A DNA stretch of 64,000 nucleotides from Coniferiporia sulphurascens (GCA_002794785.1 NBBA01000001.1:1178001-1242000), one strand, 5' to 3'. Shown: positions 12,101 through 24,737, counted from the first letter of the stretch. Notes: generated by a model from the letters alone, not told the origin. Program-made: numbers and translations.

Positions 12101-12862
12101 ATGTCGACAATTCTTCCGTACACGTTCAATAGGTCTTTGCTGGCTACTACATTTGGAGGGCTCAGAGGTCTTTTTCTGAAATTGCTATCCAACCCTCAGT
12201 TCGCGGAGCTGCTCCGTTTCCTTTTCCTCGGTACTGTCGTGGAAGTGTCGAGACTAGCTGGTCAGAAGGCTATAAACTTTGTCAAACATTGTACGTTCCC
12301 TATACCATGCTTATATTTCGCTTTGACTCTGACGGTTTGTGAATTTGCTTCCGTAGTTTTCATCGTAAAGGCGTCCTTCAAGCGGGATGACTTTGCTTAT
12401 GAATGGGTGAAACGTTACCTCGAAGATCTCCAGGTCTGGGATCAATCTCGCGTGTTCCGCGTGTCGACTTGCAGTCCTCACCTGAAGAGGCATGCGCACT
12501 CAGCGTTCATGGAGGGTCAGGGGCAGAAAGATATTGAGGACGGCCGAGCGACTCCCGTGTATCAGCCTGCCCCTAATGAGCCTGAACTGTTCCGTTGGCG
12601 CAATCACTGGATCACAGTTGATGTGGACTTGACCAAGGAGAGTGAAGAAAGCGGGCAGATCTTAACATTGAGGTACACACCGTTCATATTTCGGTTGGCG
12701 CGGGATTTTCTCATTTCTTCCTCCCTCTCCGTTTAAAGCGTGTGGAGTCGCGATCGCAAAATTCTGGATGACTTCGTGCAAGAAGCAAGAACTCACTTCT
12801 TTAACTCGCCGATCCCGCCGAGGAAGATCGAGGAACTGCCCGATAGAGTGCGTCCTAGCTGA
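12101..12862 (+). pseudogene. Truncated BCS1-like N-terminal copy
   Basis: Three exons (12101-12290, 12357-12672, 12739-12862) encode only the N-terminal part of a BCS1-like protein and stop at a TGA. It starts MSTILPYTFNRSLLATTFGG and has a possible membrane segment around LLRFLFLGTVVEV. It then carries the BCS1_N region: FKRDDFAYEWVKRYL, SRVFRVSTCSPHLKRHAHS and LFRWRNHWITVDVD. The last exon (VWSRDRKILDDFVQEARTHF) corresponds to the segment just before the AAA module. No Walker motifs follow; a second copy of the same N-terminal region begins about 40 nt later. It reads as a partial tandem duplicate or the remnant of a deleted paralogue. It might still be transcribed as a short protein. Confidence 0.65.
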
Positions 12863-12927
12863 GCGCTTTTATACGGGATGCACCGCTTACGAAACTGTAG
12901 ACTGGCTCGGTAATTACGGCACGTTTC

Positions 12928-14695
12928 ATGAAAGGCGACATGAGTTACGAATGGATACACACGTTTATGGTGATTAAGATATCCTTACATGATCTGAAAT
13001 CGGGTGGATTAATTGATGCATCAAAACATCTTCCATCAGCGTTCCAAACACGCCTTCGAAAGCATGTCGGACGTGCAGGTGACCACCAAGCCATCCGAGC
13101 TTCCTCATAGTACACCTTCCGATCGCGGGGCACGGCCCATTGTGGCTTTCAAGCCTGCTCCTGACGCCACACAGCGCCTTCGTTGGGGAGAACACTGGTT
13201 ACAATTTGACATCGATCCTAATGGGTATTATAGCCACGAAAGCAACGCTTATTGCGGGTGCATCATGGTGACGTACGTTCCATTCGAGCAGTCGCTGTAT
13301 ACCATTAACTAACTCAAGGAAAGATAGTATACATAACACAAACCGCTCCGTGTTACAGGATCTAATCCACGCTGCGCGTGAAGAGTATCTAAAAACCACA
13401 ACCTCAAAAGTCACAGTGCACCTTTCTAGTTCCGTACGTCGTATGAAAGTGTAAAATGTCTTTCTCTAAAGTGCTTGCGTAATTTAGGGCGGTATCTGGA
13501 TGACTTCGGTGACGAAAAACCGTAGGTCACTCAGTACATTGATTCTTCCGGAGGGGGTAAAGGAAGCTCTCTTGGATGATGCGCGTGAATTCCTTGACAG
13601 TGAGGAGTGGTACACATGGGCTGGTGTGCCACATCGACGGGGTAATGAAATATATCGCTTGTCCTTCGTCTATATCTGAATGTCGAAATCTTTTACAGGA
13701 TATCTGTTGTACGGGGAACCTGGCACTGGGAAGAGCACGACTATTCATGCGCTCGCAGGCGAGCTCGGTCTCGAGATCTATTACATCCAGCTCGCCTCCC
13801 AAGGGTGAAGGCAGTTTCTTTCGACTTCCGCTTCCTATAACACTAACTTAAAATATGTTCCTTTTGAATCCACAGAATGACCGACTCTTCCCTTGCCCAA
13901 CTTATTTCGGATGCTCCCTCGCGCTGCATTATCTTGCTTGAGGACCTCGACTGCGCATTCCCTTCTCGGGAGGATGATGATGTCGATGACGGGCAAAACA
14001 TAGATGCGCTGAGCAAAGCCTTCGACAACTGGGAGGACAAACCTCGATCGGAAGTGACCCTATCCGGTCTTCTCAACGTTTTAGACAGCGTGTCGAGCGA
14101 GGAAGGACGTATTACGTTTGCAACTGTGAGTCCTGCGTGTCCAAAATGCTGTAGAAGACTGAACCGATACTAATTTTTCGTGAAGACGAACCACATAGAA
14201 AGATTGGATCCGGCGCTGATCCGAGCGGGTAGGATGGACGTCAAGGTCGAGTACAAACTCGCAACGCGACTACAGATAAGCCAGACGTTCCTCCGCTTTT
14301 ACGAACGCGGCTTCCGCGCACCTACGCAAAGAGTTCAGCTACCCACACCTCCGGGCTCTGCAGCCGTTTCGGAGAAAGGCAGTGACACGCCAGAGCTCGC
14401 GGATGAGGACATCTGCGCGCTCTCCGAACAGTTCGCAGACATCGTCCCGGAGGGTACGTTCGCAATTGCTCAGGTCCAGGGGCTTCTTTTGACGAAGAAG
14501 TGCGACCCGTGTGGTGCGGTTGCTGATGCGGGGAAGTGGGTGGAGGAGCAGCTCGATGAGAGAAGGCGTATTGAGGAGCTGAGGGAGAAGAGGAAGAGAG
14601 GAGCTGAGCGGAAAAGGGGGACCGGGGCTGGGACGCCGGCGTCGGCGGTGGTGACTAACGCTATTCCCGAATTTAATGGTCTTACTGTGTACTAG
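12928..14695 (+). CDS. BCS1-like AAA ATPase, 5' end uncertain
   Basis: BCS1-type AAA proteins of the mitochondrial inner membrane help insert the Rieske protein; fungi also have many paralogues of unknown role. Exons: 12928-12969 (uncertain), 13040-13272, 13328-13433, 13488-13641, 13699-13804, 13876-14125, 14186-14695. From 13040 to the stop the frame is continuous. The BCS1_N part shows ITARFMKGDMSYEW just around the proposed start and LRWGEHWLQFDID. Walker A is GEPGTGKST, Walker B is CIILLEDLD, and the sensor/Arg region is TNHIERLDPALIRAGRMDV. The tail has a Lys/Arg/Glu-rich coiled segment near residue 430. Coding similarity continues upstream of the ATG at 12928 (to about 12901), yet I find no exon with the N-terminal membrane helix. 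The gene may be 5'-truncated by the same event that left the copy at 12101. Confidence 0.8.
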
Positions 14696-17333
14696 ACCGT
14701 CAGCACATTTGGAACTTGTCCAGCCGTCACAGTATGAGGATGGGGCTAGTGGTATATTAGGATTAGATTCATACATACGTATCACGTTAATACTGAAGCA
14801 GCATGACGGAGACGAGAACTCATCAGTGGGTGCGAAGAGACATTAGCAAATATACAAAAATGTGGTCGCCGCAGTGTGAAAATCTCCGGGGTGATTTCAG
14901 GATCATAAGTTATTTTTTCACAGAACGGGTCTTCCGGAACCTCAACGTCTACACTCCCGTGATCGCCTCAAGATATCTGCTTGACTCGTTCTTACAATAA
15001 TGTATAAACACGCGAGGTGGGGTTGTTTTAACTCGTCCGTTCGGAGAGTGCGTACCTAACCTGAAGAAACCTACACGTATCTTACTATTCAGGTGTTCTG
15101 AGGTGAAGAAGTGAAAGCGCGCTTGTAGATGTGTCATGGTCGCGTGAAGCAAGGTCTGCGTTTAATTCAAGGATACTTGACACATTACCGTGATATGGTG
15201 CTGTTCTGAGACTGGTTTTCCCTAATTGATGTATTTGAAAAGGGAGATGAGTTAAATTACGTATCCTCTCTAGTAAGACTAGCAAACTCATCCAAGGAGG
15301 CTAGCAAGCTCAGCATTTGGTATAGAAAATAATATGAGCTGTTTTAAGCCACGCCAGGGCGTAGCTCCATCGCATCACAAGACTCATATGGCTCACACTC
15401 TGATATGACGCCATTTTCTGACGTGTACTCGAACAGAGGGGAAGCTCTTGGCTACAGATCGTGATGGAAAGTGTCGGGAAGAGTCGGCTGGACTTCTGCT
15501 TTAGTGAGCATGTCTAAAAGACTTTTCATGTTGTGATACTTGTGTGAGATGTTCTCTTAGGTCAACTCGGTCAAGTCGGAGGGCTACATCATGCTGTCCC
15601 GTTGCGCAAAATCAAATAGTATCCACTAGTGGTACTATTAATGAAACTACAGATAGGGGTAGCTGAGCTTATGGTTTGAAGCCCGTGAAAATTAATATAC
15701 GATATTGGGGAGCGTTTCCGAACTTATCTACGTGGATCTACTGTACTTCGAGACGGAACGCTCAGGCTGTACATTCATCGCTATACTTCTGGTATATGTA
15801 ACTTGACTCGAAACTGCAGTGTGGATCCCCGAATTTAAGCGCCGACGTATTTCTGCACGCGACATATTCACGTGCAGCCTTCCCGGCCACCATTTGCATA
15901 CACATGCATGTATGGCGTTCACCACATCAAGCTATATATAAGCGAAAAGTGCGGATGTCTACAGCCGGAAGAAGGTACGTGACGGCGAATTCGGACGGAG
16001 TAGGCTATGAGACGCAGATCGTGTGGTTGTGAAGAGATCAGGTACATAGGGGGTTCGTGGTCTGGGGAGCTGCTGTAGCGGTGTCGCCTACCCGTGACTC
16101 ACTAGCTGCTTTCATGTATCCACGAGTAGTGCGACCAGCTTACCTCCTTCTCATTGCGGCTTCGCATGTGGGATGTATCAGTGACTTATAGTAGTGCTTC
16201 TGATGAGGGGACGTACTCAGGCTATGAGTAAGTTAAAGTGGAGTTTTGTATAAATGCCGTAGGCTGTTTCCCTTTTCAGTTCCAGGTCAAGGACGGCGCC
16301 GCTGGGGGCATCAAACAATACGAATGCACTGTTAATGTCAACGCCCCCAAGCGCCCGACAACATGTGTTGCGGAACGTGCACTTGAATAGTTTAAGTTGA
16401 TTTCCGAACTCTATCAGATATCTCACCACAATCTAATTTTGAGTTTAATTCCCGGGCTCGAGATTTTAATGTGTGCTCGAATCCACGCTTGTCTTTGTTA
16501 TGTCCCTCGAGGCCGGCGATCTCGGAAGTTTATTTCCCGGGCATGCCCTCGTTCACCTGCTGTGGGCCTGTGGCTCTTCTACTCAGTAGGCCGTATTCGG
16601 AGAAATTGGTTTGCAACGTGGTTTCGGGAGTATATGCTGTAGACGCCCAGTCGGAGGTTTTTAGGCGCGCCGATGGCTTGTACGCGGTTATATTCGCATT
16701 TCGAGTGTACTTGGCCGACCCTTCGTGTTGTCACAATATATATCATACAAACGTACACAAGGATTTTTTCTAAGGGTGTCTTCTGTTAAATAGTTAGAGC
16801 GGGGGCGCCGAGAGTGGCGGAGAAGGGGATGAGAGGTAGCAGACATAGCCCGTGTTCATTAATTTAAGGACGGCGTCGAGTCGACTCGGGACCTGACTCC
16901 TGAGTGCTATTTCCGATATGTTTACGTAAGGATAAAAGCAGTGGCCCCGGTCAGATCCACTTCCTAAACTCACCGGTGAGCACAGCGAGGTAGTCGTCGT
17001 CTCTGTCTTCTTGTTCTCTTCACTCTGCCGGTTCTACGAATACTCAGTCAGGCGTCTACCATTAGAGGAATATGGGCCAGTACGCCGCCTCTCCTGTGCC
17101 TGTTCAGAGGGTGCCGTGGCCCATGAATATTCTGAGCCCGGGCGCTCGACTCGGCTCTTTCTGTGCATCGCAATAACTGGGCCCATCTGTTTCCTGGCGT
17201 AACGCGTTTGTGGTGAAACTACTATCTGGATTTGATACGGTCTGCTGGGCTGGCTGACCTGAGCCTCGGTCCCGGTTTGGGTGGTTGTGAACCAGACCAG
17301 AGTCGGAATGAGGCTCACGCTTTTTCGCTCCTT
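14696..17333. other. Gene-free stretch
   Basis: Only ORFs under 170 codons without family resemblance occur. The open frame at 17232-17735 (plus) crosses the promoter and leader of the next gene and is not supported. The right end becomes pyrimidine-rich toward the promoter at 17.3 kb. Confidence 0.45.
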
Positions 17334-17516
17334 TATAAACCACCCACTTCTTCACCCCCATCCATTGTCTCCCAATTACTGCCCCTCGTCTATTGGCCTT
17401 CCGTCGCTCGTCCGCTATTTTCACCATCCTCAAGCCATACCACCGTAAGTCCTTGTCCTCATCTTCGCCTCCGTACCTCTCTGCTTCATGAAGCGGCTGA
17501 CCCCTCTATGCCACAG
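17334..17516 (+). promoter_or_regulatory. Promoter and leader intron of the 17.5 kb gene
   Basis: TATAAA at 17334-17339 is followed by a C/T-rich tract typical of fungal start sites. A likely leader intron runs 17445-17516 (GTAAGT to CCACAG, 72 nt), ending 35 nt before the ATG at 17552. Confidence 0.5.
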
Positions 17517-17551
17517 CTCCTCCATCCATCCAGGAAGAACAAACGAAAAAA

Positions 17552-18121
17552 ATGCCCGCTTTCCACAAGTCGTACGCGTCAAAGACGGCCCTGCTGCCTT
17601 ACCTTAAGAGCGCCTCTTCGAAGCTCAACCTCAGCGCGCTCGGCTCTACCTCGTCAATCAGCGCGTTCTTCTCGTCCGGCCACTCGGGTGCCGGCTCGGG
17701 AGCGAACTCGGGCGCGTCCCGCTCGGTGGTTATGAACGGCATCCGCGGCATCCTCAACGGAAGGGAGAAGGAGAACGCCGCGCCGCGCCACCTGCCGCAG
17801 TCGCAGTCGCAGTCGCAATCCAAAACAAAAACGAAGGCGTCGTCGACTGCATTTACGGCGGCGGCACAGGGCACTGAGAAGAAGCGACAGGGCTCGGGCG
17901 CGTACCCCGAGATTTCCGCACCGCAGCTGTCGCCCGAGGCGCTCGCGGCCGTCAAGGCGCGGTTTACCCTAATTCCGCTCGCCAGGGTGGACATGGCCAT
18001 GCAGGTGGTCATAGACGCGGATACGGATACAGATGCAAATACTGAGGCTGACATGGACTTTGGGGAGGATTCCTTCGTGCACGTCCGACCTGCGCCTGTC
18101 CCTCCCGCATATGGAGCTTGA
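17552..18121 (+). CDS. Small serine-rich hypothetical protein
   Basis: This is an intronless frame of 189 aa starting MPAFHKSYASKTALLPYLK, behind an A-rich start context and a convincing promoter and leader intron. The first 70 residues are Ser/Gly/Ala-rich; a Gln/Ser repeat sits near residue 85; a region with APQLSPEALAAVKARFTLIPLA follows. The end is acidic (DADTDTDANTEADMDFGED). I do not recognise a family. Codon choice is strongly GC-biased at third positions, as in VPS35 next door, which supports a real, well-expressed gene. The opposite strand is also open over most of it but lacks a promoter. Confidence 0.65.
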   Translation: MPAFHKSYASKTALLPYLKSASSKLNLSALGSTSSISAFFSSGHSGAGSGANSGASRSVVMNGIRGILNGREKENAAPRHLPQSQSQSQSKTKTKASSTAFTAAAQGTEKKRQGSGAYPEISAPQLSPEALAAVKARFTLIPLARVDMAMQVVIDADTDTDANTEADMDFGEDSFVHVRPAPVPPAYGA

Positions 18122-18941
18122 GTCTCAACAACATGCTCTATGGATTGTGGTTGTTGTTATTGCCACCCGACGTCCCACACCCGACGACTTCCTGCATTTC
18201 ACTGAAAAAATTTCCCACTGCTCCCCGCCCCCGCCCCATCCCCACTCCTCGGCACCTACGTACCTCGTTTTCCCGCGTTGCCTATAACCACTCGCCTCCC
18301 CCCCTCCCCGCATGCTACCCACTCAAGCGAATAGTTCCCATGATTTTCTTTGGCCTATCTCTGCATCAGTTAGTATATCTCGCCCTCGTCCCGCCCCGCT
18401 TCGCCTCGCCCCAACATATGGAAAGCGAATATGAATGGCCGATTATGAATGCACTACACACTATATACTATTACCCCCCACGCTACGTCTACTTGTCTAC
18501 TTGTAACATCCGCCTGTCTCTGCTCGCCATCCGTCGCCCGTACCATATGTCCTTTATGCAATAGCCTGCACTATTACGTTAGTGCTGTACTGTACCGTAC
18601 TGTACCCACCTATCTTGAAAGTAATGCGCCACCTCCCCCAAAAAATATCAAGGCGTCTTTAGTCTTCCGTGTCTCTGATTCTTACTCTGATCTCGACTTT
18701 AGCTTCGGCTCCGAGGGGCGCAAACAGATGGAGAGGTCAAAAAAAGCATAAGATGATCCGCTAAATACAGATTAAGCACAACAGCAGACACTTTCCCCGT
18801 GATGCTCGATCGATCGATGTCTACACGCGATTCGAAAACAATATCGAATAAAGAGGAGCGAAAAGAAGAGAGGAGAGAAAAAAAAACAGAATGGACGGTG
18901 TTGATAGAAACAGGAAAACAGGACGAATCACAGAAACGAAA

Positions 18942-21900
18942 CTACCGCGCCGAGCTGCCGTCCTGCGTGAGCCCCATTTTAAGCATCGTGCCAACGACGT
19001 CGACTTCGTCCCACCGTGTGTCCGTCGTCCCTGCCCCTGTACCCGTACCCGCACCGGCTGCGGCTGCGGCCTTCCGCGCCTGGATATACGCAAGGGTATT
19101 ACGGAAATGACGCGCGATCATATCGGGCGTTTGGACGCCGTCGATGAGCCCTGGCGGCGCGCGCTGCGAGGGGTGGACGTCGGGCGAGGAGATACCGTCG
19201 ATGCTTGATGTGATTAGCTCGACGAGGCTGTTGACGAACTTGGGGGTCACCTGCGCGCGGGTAGAGAGAGGGAGAGGTAAAGTAAGTAAAGGCGTTGAGA
19301 AGATAGATTGGGATTGGGATTGGGTTGCTTACTGCTGGCGCGTTGTGGTCCAGGTAGTAGAGGTACTGGTCAAGAGCGTCGCAGTAGAGTTGCACGGTTA
19401 CGATGTCCTCTGTTGCGGAGTTTGCGATGCGTAGCGATTTCTGCAGACACTCGAGGACGCGCTTGCTATCCTGGTGCGGGTACTGCCCAATTCGCAATTC
19501 GTAAGCTCAAGTTCCTCCAAAGCAGAGATTTAAAAATAAAATAAAAAGTGACACGTACAGCCTTCGGCCCCTCTGTCCCCTCCGACGCAGCAGCAGTAGC
19601 GGCTTCGCCGGCGGCAGCACCCACTTCCTGGCGGCCCTGCTCCAATGCCTCACCCGCATGTGCCTCCTGCCAGAACATATGACTCGCGAGGTGCACCGCA
19701 GTCGCCTGATGGGGTTTCTTCAACAGCTTCGCACCATGCAGCGCCGCCTTCGTAATAAGCGTATCATAATTATCCGCGCAAAACACACGCGCGCCCTGTA
19801 GTGTGCCGACGAGCAGTGTGACGGCCTGCAGCTGCGCACGGCTGTCTGAGATGCTGTCCTCGTACACGGTGAACGCCTGCACGTATAGGTCGTACGTCAG
19901 GTCTTCGAACCCGCATTCGTCGGACACTTGCGCGGCGAGTAGGAAGAGCCGTAGTGCGATGGCGGGAGCTTCGACTTGTGTGAAGAGGATCGAGATGAGC
20001 TGGCGCGTGAATTTGAGGATCGTGGAGACTTTGGATTGCCAGTCGTCCTCCTACAGCGCGTTCGCGTTTCGTTAGACGCGTTTTTGGAGGTGTTCGTTAT
20101 GGGTTTTCGCTTACCTCGTGTTCCCGCTTTTTATACCGCCGGCATAATTTTATGGCGTTCGTAATGAGCGCCGGGTACGTATACCGTATCCGCTCTCCCC
20201 CAGCTTCGAAATGTCGCCGTGCTTCTTGGAAGAGCTAAAAAAACTGTCATTCTCTTCGCTTTAACGAAAACAAATGCACACGTACCTCGAACTGCACATC
20301 AAGCGCGTCCGTGCGGAACAAGTGCACCATCCTCGCAACCCATCCCTGCTCCTCCGCCATCTCCTCGCGATCTACATGCACAGGAGGCCGACGCGTGCCC
20401 GAGCCCGAGCTTTGCCCGCCTCCAGACACCGCGGTATCAAGTTGATCGCGCACGAGCACCTGACATAGCTCTAGTACACCACGAACGTCCTCGGGCGTCT
20501 CGATGATAGTCTCGTTCTTGAGCACGGACGCGATGATGGCGTGTGCGAGCGAACGACGCGTCGTGAAGGGCTGCAGGAGGAGCAGGTTGGCGTACCGCGG
20601 GAGCGCGAGTAGGGTCAGCACGGATTGGTAGGAGTTGATGGGAGCGACGAGGAGTGAGGCAAGGTTGTTTGTTGTTTGCATCGCGTGCAGATCCGGGCTG
20701 AGTGAGGGGTGTGAGTGAGTGGGACAGTCGGTTGATAGGGCATGTAGCTGACCTGTCTGAGAATTCTTTGATTTTCTCGCTCGCGAAGCCTAAGATCTGG
20801 TCGACGTATTCTAGACGATCGGGATAACAGCTGACGGATAAGTTCATGAGGGACACTAAGAGCGCCGTGATATCCTGGATGGACAAGTCCGGCCTTGCCT
20901 AAGAGATTGGTATTAATTAGCTGTCCGAGTTGTATATGAAATACCTCACCTTGATGAGTTCAACCACTTGATGCCAAAAGACCTCAAACAGCTTGACGTT
21001 CTCCGGTATACCTCTGAACTTCTTCAAGGCGCGGCCTCCTTTTCCTTTTCCTTACCCTTCTCTTCCGTCGGCGACTTTTCACCATTCAGTGCTGCTTCCC
21101 CGTTGCTCAGACTGAGATCCGCGAACGACTTTTCGGCGTCTTCTAAAGTCGGGCTCGTCGATCCCCAAACTGTGTCTTCTGATACCCGAGCGCCAGAAGT
21201 CAGACCAATGCTGTTCGTCCGGGCCTTGGCTTTCTGCGCCTTGACCTTCTCCGCTAGCCGTCTCGCCGCTGCTTCCTCCTGACGCTTCGTCTCCTCCGGG
21301 TTCTCGTTCTCGGCCTCGCGCGCGGCGTACGCAGCGAGCCTGTCGATGAGCGCGATGACGATCTGCTTGATGTTGACGGACTGCTGGAGCTGAGCGGTGG
21401 CGGAGAGGAAGGGGCCGAGAGAGTAGAGATGGAACTCGTCGGTGAAGACTTGGATGACGACTTCCATGAGGTACTCTTGGGCGATGACGTCTTTGCAGTT
21501 GACGACCTGCTCGAGTATGCTTGGGAGGATTGTGCGCTGGTACATTCCGAGGTCGACGCCGTCGAGCGCGCTGAGCCGTACGAGGTTGGTACCGACGAGA
21601 ATACGCAGCTCGCGTCGCTCCATCTCGCGCTTCTCGCGGTCGCGCGAGTGTCCTTGGTGCTGCAGCCGTACCCAGAGCTTGTTCATCTCGATGAAGTTGG
21701 TGAGCTCGAACGCGATCGAGTCCTGCAGGTTTCCGACCGGGCTGTGAAAGTGGAAATGAGGTCAGGGATCAGAGCGGGGGTAGGACACGTACCCCTCGTC
21801 GTCGCCTACAGGGAGGTTATCCCGGGTCTGTCCGCTGAGGTAGTGGCGGAGGAAGAGACCACGGGTGGGGTGCTGCACGCCGCGCGACATCTCCATCATG

Positions 21901-22428
21901 TCCTTCATGATCTCCTTGACGGGCGCGTCGGGGATAGACATATAGACGGCGCCGACGGTGATCATAAGGTACAGACGCGGGACGATGTTGCCTGCATATT
22001 GAACGAGCTCATAGAGGTCGGCAAGGTGGTGCTTCCCCTGTGTGTGCGCGTCGTAGAGGTAATTAGTAAGGTGTCGGAGGGCGTCGAACACGGCCATGTC
22101 TGCGGGTGGAGGAGGACGCGCGTCAGTGCTGCGGCGTCGGGAGATGGAACAGCGGGAGACCGCGCACGTACATAATTCGTAGTATTGCTTTGGAGAGAGC
22201 GAGGAGGTGCGCAGCTCGGCGAGCATAGTGCTGGCGCTCTTGAGCGCGTCCATGAGCTGGTCGATCTCCTGCGGACGGGTGGACGAGCGTCAGTGACGTC
22301 TGCGCAACCGCACAGGAAGATGGACTACTCGCCAGAAAGCGTTTCATTTGCTGAGTCTGTATCTTGACGATGCTGAGGGCCTCGCTGAGCATCTTGCCCT
22401 CATCGCCTACTGGTGCTGGCAAAGCCAT
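18942..22428 (-). CDS. VPS35: VPS35, retromer cargo-recognition subunit
   Basis: This alpha-solenoid scaffold of retromer retrieves cargo from endosomes to the Golgi. Exons: 22428-22333, 22268-22172, 22099-21793, 21741-21083, 21038-20950, 20898-20753, 20697-20286, 20234-20115, 20050-19559, 19482-19333, 19250-18942. They total 2877 nt (958 aa) in one frame. The N-terminal PRLYLM motif ([14 protein letters not shown]), needed for Vps26 binding, is intact. Other hallmarks are [70 protein letters not shown] and [14 protein letters not shown]. Charged low-complexity insertions (near residue 420, and Ala-rich stretches near 790 and the C-terminus) look basidiomycete-specific. The first intron (22269-22332) is GC-AG. 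The intron at 21039-21082 is only 44 nt and inside a Lys/Glu-rich stretch, so that boundary is less certain. Confidence 0.95.
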
Positions 22429-23453
22429 CGGTGTCGAGCTCGGCGTCGGGGCGGCGACTTGCAGCTACCTTTACTGCGCCGCTGGCTCCAAGGTTTATTC
22501 TGCATTATTGCCGAATGGGTACATTTAATCGGGCGTGGGAACGACGTGGTAAGCCATGCATAAGGAGAACGTCAGCTCCTGAAAAGAGTATGAAATTGTT
22601 CCGGTGCAGATAATGTTATCGACTAGGTTAAGATAAAATACGACTAGACATTTACTCTCCAGACCACCTCTTAAAGACGGCCGTAGGCCCGTAGAGACGC
22701 AATCCGTACAGATTAAGTAAACACGCGGGGTGACTAAGCGTGCCTGCCCTAAAGCACTTGGTCCGTGCGCGTTCGCCTGGGTATAAGAACATCGCGCTGT
22801 TGCTTCATGTTCCCCATCTCTTGTGCTCGGGCATGTACTGTCGCCAGTGAGGTTTTTACCGAGGCACAGTCTTTTGCTGATTGCAAATTACACATCCGAA
22901 CCCGTCTGATCGCTTCGGCTTTCAGCAATTTTTGGAACACCCCCCTCCTTACGTTTACCTAGACTTTTGTGTTCTTTGCATTTCTTTCTCTGGGAGGCTG
23001 TAGTGGCTCTCGTGGGCGAGCTTGCAGCTGAGAGGGGGATTGGAACGCATTGTTAGTTTAGTGTAGACTAGGAGATATATGAAATGATTTTGAGATTTAG
23101 AACACGCTGCCCGTTTGGATGATAGTCTTTTGTTGAACTTGTGAGTTGAGCTCTCATTCGATCGATTGGAGGAGATTAAGATCTCACAGTAGAGAGAGAG
23201 TTGTGTAAGTTTCCCGAATGATCCAGTTTTGTTGTTGCTGAGTTGTGATCTTGAGAGTCGGAATAACCTGGGTCCTCCCTCATGGATAGGTGAAATTTCC
23301 AGACGGTTCTAAGTAATTGAGATACCTCACTTTGGAGAAGATACCAAATGGGGATATTAGACTTCCAAATAAAGTAATCGCCACTCAACTCCGTACGTCC
23401 GTGTTTCTGAAAGTCAAAGATACATCTCTAGTGCGTACACTTGAGCTTACAGC
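22429..23453. promoter_or_regulatory. Divergent promoter region between VPS35 and the GPALPP gene
   Basis: About 1 kb separates the two divergent starts. I see no coding exon in it. The ORFs on both strands around 22.75-22.96 kb are short and mutually overlapping. Confidence 0.4.
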
Positions 23454-24737
23454 ATGTCTTCAATCGGCCCTCAACTGCCGGCCCATTTACTAAAACAAAA
23501 GTCCCCTGTCGACGGAAGCGCAGCGGGGGATGATGAAGACGACGAAATTGGTCCCCAGCCAGACGCGCAGGTTCCACCTCACGTTGTCCCCGCCGCCGCC
23601 GCTGTCGTCGCAGATGACGATGAAGACGAAGACGACGACGCGTACGGACCCGCCCTTCCCCCAGACCTCCTTGTCTCGCGGGCAGGCCCGTCCAAGTCTC
23701 CCCCGCCGCCCCCGCAGACGCGTCGGACTCTCGGGCCGTCTATGCCTGGCCACGATCGGCAGGCGTACATCAGAAACGACGACGGCGGTGACGGGGACGA
23801 TGTTGATAGCGACGACGACGGGTACGGCCCGATGCCGCTACCCGCGAGCGCTCAGCGCGCTGATGGCGTGAGCGAGGGCGTGCGCGAGTTTGTTGAGAAG
23901 GAGGAGCGCAGGAGGAAAGAGGTCGAGGTGCGTTTGTGCTTGTGATTTTTGGAATCTTGTTGCTGGATTGCTGACGGACATTGCGGATGCTGCTGCTTAG
24001 GAGGCCGCGAAGCCGAAGAAACCGAAGCGCGATGAGTGGATGCTCGTACCGCCGTCCTCGTCTGACTTGCTCGGTCGTGCGTAGCCTCTACCCAGCGCTG
24101 ATGATGCTGCTTACTCTCTCAACAGGCCTCAGCGACCCGACGAAACTCAAAGCACGACAATTCTCGCGCGGGGCAGGCGCAGCCTCTCGAAGCGCGCCGA
24201 ACAATCTCTGGACGGAGACGCCTGCGGAGCGCCAACAGCGTGTCGCGGATGAGGTCGCGGGGAAGCGGCGGCGCGCGGCGAATGCTGATCCGGAGTCGGG
24301 TGAGGGTGAGGGTGTAGTTGGGAAGGGTGGAAAGGATGAGAGGAAGCGGAGGAGACGAGATGAGGAGATGAGAAGGGTCGTTGATGAGCATAATGTGTGT
24401 CCTCGCTTTCTTCTTTTTTCTTTTTTTCTTTCTTCTTAGAACTTGCCGTGTGTCTAACTGACTCGCCACTTGCTTATCTGTCGTACAGAAATCAACACGC
24501 GGGAAGACACTCCTCGAACTCCACTCCTCCGCCGACGGCAGCGCGGGTGCGGAGAGCGGGAAGAAAGGCGGAGACGACTCGGAGGGTGGGCAGCAGCCCC
24601 CGGGAATCTGGGACCATGCGCGCGATATGGCGACGGGGGGCCGCCTCATGGACGAGAAGCAGCGTAGCAAGCTTATTGCGGATGCGCGCTCGCTTGGGGA
24701 TAGGTTTGGGAGTGGGAAGGGTGGAGGATATTTGTGA
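23454..24737 (+). CDS. GPALPP-motif protein (DUF3752)
   Basis: Exons 23454-23927, 24001-24076, 24126-24394 and 24489-24737 give 355 aa. The N-terminus starts MSSIGPQLPAHLL and carries several G-P-x-L/M-P repeats (IGPQLP, YGPALPP, GPSMP, YGPMPLP) separated by Asp/Glu runs. The conserved DUF3752 part follows: KRDEWMLVPPSSSDLLG, then DPTKLKARQF, then KTLLELHSSADGS, and a C-terminal LMDEKQRSKLIADARSLGDRF. This domain order matches the GPALPP1/DUF3752 family of nuclear, probably splicing-linked proteins of unclear function. A very basic Lys/Arg stretch near residue 250 could be a nuclear signal. The third intron is 94 nt and T-rich. Confidence 0.9.

Noticed and set aside
21429..22175. 248-codon plus-strand frame opposite VPS35
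   Set aside because: It is antisense to well-conserved VPS35 exons and has no support of its own.
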